Assembly: GCA_017470905.1 (NCBI GenBank)
Contig: JAFUXL010000013.1
Span: 47,214-111,213, forward strand
Source: Ruminococcus sp.
GTDB lineage: Bacteria > Bacillota > Clostridia > Oscillospirales > Ruminococcaceae
Length of the DNA: 64,000 bases
Direction of reading: 5' to 3'
Below the pieces are notes generated by a model that saw only the letters and a list, made by a program, of their open reading frames with translations, was not told the origin of the DNA and ran no database searches. The number at the start of each line of letters is the position of its first letter. Positions within the stretch are counted from its first letter, which is position 1. Positions 1 through 6,670 of the stretch are shown piece after piece. A program made the position numbers and the translations under genes.

Positions 1-484
1 GTTCGACACGGGTACAGCCTTCGACCTCGACACCACCGCTTTCCTCACGGGCGCAGACGGAAAATGCGCTTCGGAAAAAGAAGTCATCTTCTACAACAAC
101 CTCAAACATTCAAGCGGCGCAGTTACACACATGGGCGACAACCTCACGGGTGAGGGTGAGGGCGATGACGAACAGATAAAAATCGACCTCAGCCTTATGC
201 CGGCAAATATCGAAAAAATTGCCTTTACTGCCACTATCCACGAGGCTGACGCAAGGGGACAGAATTTCGGACAGGTTTCAAATGCCTATATCCGCATTGT
301 AGATGAAACCACAGGTACGGAGCTTGTTCGCTTTGACCTCGGAGAGGATTTCTCTATCGAGACTGCTGTTGTCGTTGGTGAGCTTTACAAGAACGGCAAT
401 GAGTGGAAATTCAATGCCATAGGCAGCGGTTTTCAGGGCGGTCTTGCCGCACTCTGCACTCATTACGGCATACAGGCTGAATAA
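1..484 (+). CDS. TerD-family stress protein, 5' end outside window
   Basis: The open frame runs in from the left edge with no start, so only the last ~160 residues are present. It carries the family's acidic signature [15 protein letters not shown] followed by the beta-rich TerD core ([21 protein letters not shown]). TerD/TerE proteins are cytosolic calcium-binding proteins linked to tellurite, phage and membrane-stress resistance. A second TerD gene follows 17 bp downstream and a YceG-like/HtrA fusion after that, a typical ter neighbourhood. The exact role of this paralogue cannot be read from the sequence. Confidence 0.85.
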   Translation, partial: FDTGTAFDLDTTAFLTGADGKCASEKEVIFYNNLKHSSGAVTHMGDNLTGEGEGDDEQIKIDLSLMPANIEKIAFTATIHEADARGQNFGQVSNAYIRIVDETTGTELVRFDLGEDFSIETAVVVGELYKNGNEWKFNAIGSGFQGGLAALCTHYGIQAE

Positions 485-501
485 GAACGGGAGATTGCAC
501 T

Positions 502-1089
502 ATGTCGCTTAATTTGCAGAAAGGACAGAAAATAAGCCTTTCAAAACAGAAGGACGGTCTTTCGGAGGTAATTGTCGGTCTTGGCTGGGACGAGGCAAAA
601 CGCAGCAGAGGTCTTTTCTCGGCAAAGCCAAAGGCAATCGACTGCGATGCTTTCGCAATCCTCCTCACGGGCGGAAAGCTTGCCGATACTTCGGATATTG
701 TCTATTTCGCACAGAAAAGACATTCCTCCGGTTCTGTTGTCCACACGGGCGACAACCTCACGGGCACAGGCAGCGGAGACGATGAACAGATAATTATAAA
801 TCTCGATAAAGTCCCTCCGCAGTATGACAGAATTGTTATCGCTGTGAATATCTACAGCGCAGCCCAGAGAAAACAGCACTTCGGTATGATTGAAAATGCT
901 TTTATACGCATTGTGGACGCAAGGACAAACAACGAGATGTGTATATATAATCTTACCGAAAATTATTCGGGTCAGACGGCTATGGCTTTCGGTGAAGTGT
1001 ACAGGCATAACGGTGAATGGAAATTCAGCGCAATCGGTCAGGGTACAGATGACAACTCCGTGGAAAGCTTTGCCCGCAGATACAAATGA
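502..1089 (+). CDS. TerD-family tellurium/stress resistance protein
   Basis: This 195-residue protein is full length for the TerD family. The N-terminus MSLNLQKGQKISLSK is the classic TerD start, and the acidic GDNLTGTGSGDDEQI motif in mid-protein matches that of the upstream paralogue. The family is cytosolic and binds calcium through these acidic loops. The gene begins 17 bp after the preceding terD gene, with a purine-rich GGGAG upstream, so the two are probably cotranscribed. A hairpin with a T-rich tail follows directly (1099-1129), ending the pair or attenuating into the next gene. Confidence 0.9.
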   Translation: MSLNLQKGQKISLSKQKDGLSEVIVGLGWDEAKRSRGLFSAKPKAIDCDAFAILLTGGKLADTSDIVYFAQKRHSSGSVVHTGDNLTGTGSGDDEQIIINLDKVPPQYDRIVIAVNIYSAAQRKQHFGMIENAFIRIVDARTNNEMCIYNLTENYSGQTAMAFGEVYRHNGEWKFSAIGQGTDDNSVESFARRYK

Positions 1090-1098
1090 TGTATGCAA

Positions 1099-1129
1099 GG
1101 GATTTTCCGGGGCGAAAATCCCTTGTTTT
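1099..1129 (+). terminator. rho-independent terminator after terD pair
   Basis: A nine-base-pair stem (1099-1107 with 1114-1122, GGGATTTTC/GAAAATCCC) with a six-base loop is followed by TTGTTTT. It shows that the downstream gene is unlikely to start at the ATG at 1093, which would put this hairpin inside its coding region. Confidence 0.7.
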
Positions 1130-1155
1130 CGGATTATACAGGAATTGCAGGTGAT

Positions 1156-2526
1156 ATGATGAGCAGCATTTCTTACAGGCTGAATGTGATGAAAATAAAT
1201 TCTGCGGAGGGATTTATCAATTTTTCGGGAGGTCTGCGGAGCGGACAGCGTGATGTGATATTCGCACGCTCGCTCGGTGTCTTTTCGGGAATGAATGAGG
1301 AGATAAAAAATATTGACGAGAAAATGACACGGCAGATGAACAGCGGCAGACTTGTCTATATAAGAATAAACAGTCTCGATGTGCCGATGTCTCCGTCCGA
1401 TACGGCTTATTATTCTCAGGCATACGAAAAATGGCGGAAAAATAAAATAATCGAACTTAAAAACGCAAGCGGAAACCCTTCGTTCAATGATGTTTTCTGC
1501 AATGCCGCAGCCAGTGCCGTAAATCTGTATAAAAGCATAAAACCGACTGTTTCCGACACGATGCTGAAAAATTATATAATAAAATTATTCTACAGGACGG
1601 ATACTCTCCTTAAAGAATGTATATCCGGATGGAATGAAAATCTATGCACCAAAATCATAGCATCGGGAGTATACAAGGAGCAGGATTATCTTTTCATGTA
1701 TACGGCGGCTCTGCTCGGCTGTGATGTTCTCCTCCTGCAAACAAGAGAGGACGTTCCCGAAAAGCTGAGAAATCTTTCCGTTTCGTTTACGGTGGGCAAT
1801 TTCGGGGATATAAAACTTCCCGAATATGACAAAAATATCTGCATCGCCGAAAATCCCCGTGAAACTGCAAAACCTCCCGCAAGAAGAATACCCGTTCCGT
1901 CTGCGCCGTATGTCAGAAATACTTCGGTTGCTCCCACGGTTCAGCGTCGGGAAAAATCATATGAAGAACTTGCCGCACTTGCGGAGTCTGTCGTGATGAT
2001 TGAAGTGCTTAATTCAAAGGGTGAGCCTGTTTCCGCAGGTTCGGGCATAATGATTGGCAGGGACGGCTATATCCTCACTAATTGTCATGTGGTCAGTGAC
2101 GGGCATATCTATGCGGTTAGAATTGAAAATGACAATGAAGTTTATTTAACCAATGAGCTTATAAAATACAACACCACTACCGACCTCGCCGTTATACGCA
2201 TAAAGCGCAGTCTTTCGCCCGTAAAGGTATATTCGGACGCAAAGCCCCTCGTAAGAGGTCAGAAGGTTATCGCCATAGGCAGTCCGCTCGGATTGTTCAA
2301 TTCCGTTTCGGACGGCATAATATCAGGCTTCCGTGAAATACGGAATGTCGATATGATACAGTTTACCGCTCCTATATCTCACGGAAGTTCGGGCGGTGCG
2401 GTTTTTAATACATACGGTGAGCTTATCGGAATAAGTACAGCCGGTATCGACAAGGGGCAGAATATCAACCTCGCTGTTGGATACAAGAGCATTATCCTTT
2501 TCGCAAAGGGATTTTTTCGGCAGTGA
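1156..2526 (+). CDS. YceG-like N-terminal region fused to HtrA/trypsin-like serine protease
   Basis: About 456 residues. The first ~240 residues resemble the YceG-type proteins found beside TerD genes (the segment before a conserved LLGCDVLLLQ). A proline-rich linker follows (around residues 245-275), then a trypsin-fold domain with a complete triad: His311 in NCHVV, Asp343 in TTDLAVI, Ser412 in GSSGGAV (numbered from 1156). No signal peptide is visible, so it should act in the cytosol, unlike typical HtrA. I chose ATG 1156 over 1093 because a terminator hairpin occupies 1099-1129; ATG 1159 is also possible with AGGTGA just upstream. The C-terminus stops abruptly (see 2507-2635). The YceG relationship is moderately sure, the protease domain very sure. 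Confidence 0.75.
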   Translation: MMSSISYRLNVMKINSAEGFINFSGGLRSGQRDVIFARSLGVFSGMNEEIKNIDEKMTRQMNSGRLVYIRINSLDVPMSPSDTAYYSQAYEKWRKNKIIELKNASGNPSFNDVFCNAAASAVNLYKSIKPTVSDTMLKNYIIKLFYRTDTLLKECISGWNENLCTKIIASGVYKEQDYLFMYTAALLGCDVLLLQTREDVPEKLRNLSVSFTVGNFGDIKLPEYDKNICIAENPRETAKPPARRIPVPSAPYVRNTSVAPTVQRREKSYEELAALAESVVMIEVLNSKGEPVSAGSGIMIGRDGYILTNCHVVSDGHIYAVRIENDNEVYLTNELIKYNTTTDLAVIRIKRSLSPVKVYSDAKPLVRGQKVIAIGSPLGLFNSVSDGIISGFREIRNVDMIQFTAPISHGSSGGAVFNTYGELIGISTAGIDKGQNINLAVGYKSIILFAKGFFRQ

Positions 2527-2635
2527 TGCACATAATCTGACCGAAAGAAAGCCCAATTTCGATTTGTTAAAGAAAAAAGCAAAGTCCGAATGGATTGAAA
2601 ATTATGTTGATATTCTTAATCAATATCTTTTGTAA
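2507..2635 (+). pseudogene. out-of-frame coding remnant with SDAHN motif
   Basis: In the frame shifted relative to the protease gene, codons read ...DFFGSDAHNLTERKPNFD... and continue another ~25 sensible residues to TAA at 2633-2635. SDAHNxxxR resembles the metal-binding C-terminal motif of PHP-type phosphatases (CpsB/YwqE family). Either the 3' end of such a gene was left by a deletion, or this is the true C-terminal tail of the protease, separated by a frameshift near 2515. The sequence alone does not decide between them. Confidence 0.4.
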
Positions 2636-2646
2636 TATGATATATG

Positions 2647-2677
2647 GCTCTCTCCGAACAGTCGGAGGAGCTTTTTT
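2647..2677 (+). terminator. rho-independent terminator
   Basis: Stem 2647-2657 pairs with 2662-2671 (CTCCGA/TCGGAG core, one bulged T) around the loop ACAG, followed directly by a T-run. It closes the ter/protease unit. Confidence 0.8.
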
Positions 2678-2706
2678 ATTATTTTATTGAAAAATTTCTG
2701 AAATCT

Positions 2707-2736
2707 ATTTACATTTCTGTGTAAATGTGGTAGAAT
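2707..2736 (+). promoter_or_regulatory. promoter of acyl-CoA ligase operon with embedded inverted repeat
   Basis: A -35 TTTACA (2708-2713) and -10 TAGAAT (2731-2736) are separated by 17 bp. The -35 sits in a perfect inverted repeat, ATTTACA-N6-TGTAAAT (2707-2726), which could be an operator covering the spacer. The regulator is not identifiable from the window. Confidence 0.55.
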
Positions 2737-2807
2737 ATATATGTGCTTTAATACTTTAGTGCTTTTATGCTTTTTGCGCTGAAAGCGTAACGGAAAGGAA
2801 TTTTAAA

Positions 2808-4442
2808 ATGCCCATAACAGAATTACTCGCAAGAAATGCGGAACTCTACGGAAATGACACAGCTCTCGTAGAGGTAAATCCCGAAATAACCGAAGTCCGC
2901 CGTGTTACATGGAAAGAATATGAGCTTATCGAGCCTGACCCGATTTGTCATTACAGGAGAGAGATAACGTGGAGGGTCTTTGACGAAAAGGCTAACCGTT
3001 TCGCAAATCTCCTGCTCGAAAGAGGTGTGCGCAAGGGCGACAAGGTTGGCATTCTCCTCATGAATTGTCTTGAATGGCTGCCGATTTATTTCGGAATACT
3101 TAAAACAGGTGCGCTTGCCGTTCCACTCAATTTCCGCTATACCGCCGATGAAATTAAATACTGTCTTGAACTTGCCGAGGTCGATGTTCTCATGTTCGGA
3201 AGCGAATTTATAGGACGAATTGAGGAAATTGCCGAGGATATAGGCAGAAACAGACTGCTTTTCTATGTCGGAGAGGGCTGCCCCTCGTTTGCGGAGCATT
3301 ATGACAGTCTCGCCGCAAATTGTATAAGCACCGCCCCTGATATAAAGCTTACCGATGAGGACGATGCGGCTATATATTTTTCGTCAGGTACTACGGGATT
3401 TCCAAAGGCTATTCTCCATAATCATGAGAGCCTTGTACATTCCGCAAGGGTTGAACAAAATCACCACGGTCAGACAAAGGACGATGTTTTCCTCTGTATT
3501 CCGCCTTTATACCACACGGGCGCAAAAATGCACTGGTTCGGAAGTCTCCAGTCGGGCGGCAAGGCTGTGCTTTTAAAGGGTGTAAAGCCCAAGACGATAA
3601 TTCAGGCTGTTTCAGATGAAAACTGCTCAATTGTATGGCTTCTCGTTCCGTGGGCGCAGGATATTCTCGATGCTATCGACAGGGGAGAGATAAACCCTGA
3701 TGATTATGAGCTTTCACAGTGGAGACTTATGCATATAGGCGCACAGCCCGTTCCGCCGTCGCTTATCGCACGCTGGAAAGAGCATTTCCCAAATCATAAG
3801 TACGATACAAACTACGGTCTGAGCGAATCCATAGGTCCGGGCTGTGTACATCTCGGTGTCGAAAATATCCATAAGGTCGGTGCTATCGGTAAGGCAGGCT
3901 ACGGCTGGGAGGTTAAAATCGTTGACGAACTCGGAAATACTGTCGAAAAGGGTCAGGTAGGCGAACTCTGCGTAAAGGGTCCGGGAGTTATGACTTGCTA
4001 TTATCACGATGAAAATGCTACCGCCGAAACGCTGAAGGACGGCTGGCTCTTTACGGGCGATATGGCGCAGGAGGACGAGGACGGATTTATATACCTCGTT
4101 GACAGAAAGAAGGATGTAATCATAAGCGGCGGCGAAAATCTCTACCCCGTTCAGATTGAGGATTTCCTGAGAGCGCACCCAGCTGTAAAGGATGTCGCAG
4201 TTATCGGCTTGCCCGATAAGAGACTGGGCGAAATTGCTGCTGCCATTATCTCGATAAAAGAGGATATGCAGTGCAGTGAAGAGGATATTAATAATTTCTG
4301 TCACAAGCTCCCCAGATATAAAAGACCGCATAAGATAATTTTCGCAGATGTTCCCAGAAACCCCACGGGAAAAATCGAAAAGCCCAGATTAAGAGAGATT
4401 TACTGCGGTGAAAGTCTTGTCGCAAAACAGATTAAAAACTGA
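2808..4442 (+). CDS. AMP-dependent acyl-CoA synthetase/ligase
   Basis: The 544-residue protein is a class I adenylate-forming enzyme that activates a carboxylic acid to an acyl-AMP and transfers it to CoA. The P-loop-like A3 motif SSGTTGFPKA lies near residue 190. YGLSES (A5), FTGDMA (A7), SGGENLYP (A8) and the C-terminal catalytic lysine motif NPTGKIEK (A10) are all present, so it should be active. The length fits medium- or long-chain acyl-CoA ligases; the substrate is not evident. A hotdog thioesterase follows 13 bp downstream, suggesting a matched activation/hydrolysis pair. The start has GGAAAGGA upstream. Confidence 0.9.
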   Translation: MPITELLARNAELYGNDTALVEVNPEITEVRRVTWKEYELIEPDPICHYRREITWRVFDEKANRFANLLLERGVRKGDKVGILLMNCLEWLPIYFGILKTGALAVPLNFRYTADEIKYCLELAEVDVLMFGSEFIGRIEEIAEDIGRNRLLFYVGEGCPSFAEHYDSLAANCISTAPDIKLTDEDDAAIYFSSGTTGFPKAILHNHESLVHSARVEQNHHGQTKDDVFLCIPPLYHTGAKMHWFGSLQSGGKAVLLKGVKPKTIIQAVSDENCSIVWLLVPWAQDILDAIDRGEINPDDYELSQWRLMHIGAQPVPPSLIARWKEHFPNHKYDTNYGLSESIGPGCVHLGVENIHKVGAIGKAGYGWEVKIVDELGNTVEKGQVGELCVKGPGVMTCYYHDENATAETLKDGWLFTGDMAQEDEDGFIYLVDRKKDVIISGGENLYPVQIEDFLRAHPAVKDVAVIGLPDKRLGEIAAAIISIKEDMQCSEEDINNFCHKLPRYKRPHKIIFADVPRNPTGKIEKPRLREIYCGESLVAKQIKN

Positions 4443-4455
4443 TTGGAGTACGCTT

Positions 4456-4848
4456 ATGAATGAAATGCTTGAAAAGGTAAGACAACAATTCGCCAATGAC
4501 AGGTTCGCCACAGAAAATGACATGGTAATTGACGAAATAGGGGACGGCTATGCCAGATGCAGTGTAGTTCTGACTGAAAGACACAGAAATGCTATGGGCG
4601 GCGTAATGGGGGGAGTGCATTTTACCCTTGCGGATTTTGCCTTTGCGGTTGCCTCAAATTGGCAGGAAATGAAAACTGTCGCTCTCAATACGGATATATC
4701 GTTTATCGGGGCGGTAAAAGGTTCAAAGCTTACGGCGGAGGCTGTTATTGTAAAGGATGGCAGGAGTACCAACTGCTGTCACATAACCGTAAAGGACGAC
4801 CTCGGCAATGTTGTTGCAGATGTCAAAACCATAGGTTTTCACAAATAA
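4456..4848 (+). CDS. PaaI-type hotdog-fold acyl-CoA thioesterase
   Basis: The 130-residue protein has the PaaI-like hotdog layout: a helix region with GGVMGGVHFTLADFAFAVAS, in which the N-terminal G-G and the Asp of the hot-dog helix are conserved, then beta strands ending in a typical DDLGNVVADVK segment. These enzymes hydrolyse acyl-CoA esters in the cytosol. ATG 4456 was chosen because TTGGAG lies seven bases upstream; an earlier in-frame start at 4408 would overlap the acyl-CoA ligase and lacks a ribosome site. It shares the promoter of the preceding ligase, whose product it may hydrolyse or proofread. Confidence 0.85.
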   Translation: MNEMLEKVRQQFANDRFATENDMVIDEIGDGYARCSVVLTERHRNAMGGVMGGVHFTLADFAFAVASNWQEMKTVALNTDISFIGAVKGSKLTAEAVIVKDGRSTNCCHITVKDDLGNVVADVKTIGFHK

Positions 4849-4851
4849 CAA

Positions 4852-4880
4852 ATCGGGTGTTCCGTCTTGGAACACCCGAT
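4852..4880. terminator. bidirectional terminator between convergent genes
   Basis: A perfect 12-bp stem (ATCGGGTGTTCC at 4852-4863 with 4869-4880) and five-base loop lie between the convergent thioesterase and AraC genes, followed by TATTTTAT on the + side. Confidence 0.85.
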
Positions 4881-4883
4881 ATT

Positions 4884-5633
4884 TTATATGAGATTTTGCG
4901 GATTGAGGATATTGTATTTTTTCTTGTACTGTTTCGGCGTTGCATTCATATATTTTTTGAATATCTTTATAAAATAGCTCTGTGAGCTGAAACCGAGCAT
5001 TACGCTTATTTCAAGGTCTGTATATTCCGTGAAAAGCAGGAGAGAGGCTGCCTCTTCTATTTTTAATTTATTTACATAATCGCTGAATGATATGCCCGTT
5101 TCGTTCTTGAAAAGCCTTGAAAGATAGGCAGGACTTATTTTCAGATGCTCCGCCGCATCATCAAGGAGGATTTTTCCGTGAAGATTGTACATTATATAGT
5201 CTATTGTGCGGATAACCTGCTTGGAATAAACACCATTGAGTTTAAGACGGCGCATTTTATTCGTGTATCCCTCAATCATTTCGGCATGAACGGCACGGAT
5301 TTCCTTTTCTGTGTTCACCTTGTCCATTTTCATGATATAAAAATCGCTCAGCGCATAGGACTCATCGGGTGTCATGCCGCCCTTTATGCAGTAACGTGCT
5401 ATAATAGCGGTAAGTACTACAAGATGATATTTCAGATTTCGTATCGGGTCATCGCTGAGAGTTCCGCAGCCGTCGCAGAAAAGCGGTTTCATGAATACCC
5501 TTACCAGCTCCATATTTCCCGAACATATACTCTTGTAAAATGCCATTTCCCTGTCGAAGGACGCACGTTCAAAGTCCTGTTCACGCTGGGAGAACAGATA
5601 TTGCGCAAGGATTTCTTCTGTATGGTTATTCAT
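4884..5633 (-). CDS. AraC/XylS-family transcriptional regulator
   Basis: The 249-residue protein has a C-terminal ~100-residue AraC DNA-binding domain with two helix-turn-helix units: ISPAYLSRLFKNETG and the signature LGFSSQSYFIKIFKKYM near the end. The N-terminal ~140 residues carry no sugar-binding cupin motif I recognise and include several cysteines (CDGCG). ATG 5633 is preceded by AGAGGTGA at proper spacing; the upstream GTG at 5642 overlaps this site. It is transcribed divergently from the flavodoxin-like reductase gene, which is its likely target. Confidence 0.85.
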   Translation of the reverse strand: MNNHTEEILAQYLFSQREQDFERASFDREMAFYKSICSGNMELVRVFMKPLFCDGCGTLSDDPIRNLKYHLVVLTAIIARYCIKGGMTPDESYALSDFYIMKMDKVNTEKEIRAVHAEMIEGYTNKMRRLKLNGVYSKQVIRTIDYIMYNLHGKILLDDAAEHLKISPAYLSRLFKNETGISFSDYVNKLKIEEAASLLLFTEYTDLEISVMLGFSSQSYFIKIFKKYMNATPKQYKKKYNILNPQNLI

Positions 5634-5701
5634 GCCAATCACCTCTGTGGTTTATTTCTTTGTGTCTCTCTGTGTATTGTTACAGGTAATTTCTTATGAT
5701 A

Positions 5702-5730
5702 ATTATACACTAAAACAAAATATCTGTCAA
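5702..5730 (-). promoter_or_regulatory. promoter of AraC-type regulator gene
   Basis: On the minus strand TTGACA (5725-5730) and TATAAT (5702-5707) are separated by 17 bp, both at full consensus. Confidence 0.7.
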
Positions 5731-5788
5731 TAGCGTTATATTATTTTTTATGCCACTATGACCAGGCAAAATGTACGGACATTGGTTC

Positions 5789-5817
5789 TTGACAATCCGC
5801 ATATACTGTGGTATAAT
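5789..5817 (+). promoter_or_regulatory. promoter of flavodoxin-like reductase gene
   Basis: TTGACA (5789-5794) and TATAAT (5812-5817) with a 17-bp spacer lie 30 bp upstream of the reductase ATG, whose AGGAGG site is at 5836-5841. Confidence 0.75.
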
Positions 5818-5846
5818 CAGTAAGGAATAATTATCAGGAGGTATTT

Positions 5847-6476
5847 ATGAAAGTATTAATCTTGAACGGAAGTCCTCACGCAAACGGCAACACGGCTGTC
5901 GCTGTGAATGAGCTTGCAAAAACCTTTGAAGAAAACGGCATAGAGGCGGAAGTCTGTCATATCGGCAACAAGGATATTCGTGGCTGTATCGCCTGCCGCA
6001 AGTGCGCAGAGCTTGGAAAATGCGTATTCAACGATGCTGTCAACGAGCTTGCCCCGAAATTTGAACAGGCGGACGGTATTATCGCCGCAACACCCGTTTA
6101 TTACGCTTCGGCAAATGCTACGCTTATCGCCTGTCTTGACCGTCTGTTTTTCAGCACACACTTCGATAAAACCATGAAGGTCGGCGCAAGCGTTGTTATC
6201 GCAAGACGTGGCGGCTGTTCAGCAACTTTCGATGAGCTGAACAAGTATTTTACTATCAGCAATATGCCCATTGCTTCAAGTCAGTACTGGAACAGCGTTC
6301 ACGGAAGAGAAATCGGCGAGGCTGAAAAAGATGCTGAGGGCTTGCAGACAATGAGAGTTCTTGCAAGGAATATGAGCTTTCTTATGAAATCCATAGCTCT
6401 CGGAAAGGAAAAATTCGGTCTGCCCGAAAAAGAACATTGGCAGCCTACACATTTTATCAGACAGGATATTGAATAA
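5847..6476 (+). CDS. NADPH-dependent FMN reductase / flavodoxin-fold oxidoreductase
   Basis: The 209-residue flavodoxin-fold protein begins with the FMN phosphate-binding loop MKVLILNGSPHANGNT. A CIACRKCAELGKC cysteine cluster near residues 47-59 resembles that of iron-sulfur flavoproteins and quinone-type reductases of this family. TPVYYASANATL is the second FMN contact region. It reduces a quinone, azo or similar acceptor using NAD(P)H in the cytosol; the substrate cannot be told. The gene is monocistronic, has a full-consensus promoter and a divergent AraC regulator, a common arrangement for inducible detoxification reductases. Confidence 0.85.
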   Translation: MKVLILNGSPHANGNTAVAVNELAKTFEENGIEAEVCHIGNKDIRGCIACRKCAELGKCVFNDAVNELAPKFEQADGIIAATPVYYASANATLIACLDRLFFSTHFDKTMKVGASVVIARRGGCSATFDELNKYFTISNMPIASSQYWNSVHGREIGEAEKDAEGLQTMRVLARNMSFLMKSIALGKEKFGLPEKEHWQPTHFIRQDIE

Positions 6477-6573
6477 TTTTCGATGATTTTTGTGTTTGTT
6501 TTCCCCCGTCCCCAAAGGGATTTCCGTTAATAATCTGCGGCGGAGGAAACAGTGTTTTTCATATACCGCACGG

Positions 6574-6611
6574 AAAAAGCCTCCGCAGGATTATTCCCGC
6601 AGAGGCTTTTT
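6574..6611. terminator. bidirectional terminator
   Basis: AAAAAGCCTC (6574-6583) pairs with GAGGCTTTTT (6602-6611), giving U-runs on both strands. It serves the reductase gene (+) and the sigma/dockerin fusion gene (-). Confidence 0.8.
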
Positions 6612-6670
6612 GTATTTGCCGCCGATAATTGCTGATATATCGGTGGCGGTTTTAAGGAGAGAAATGGAGT

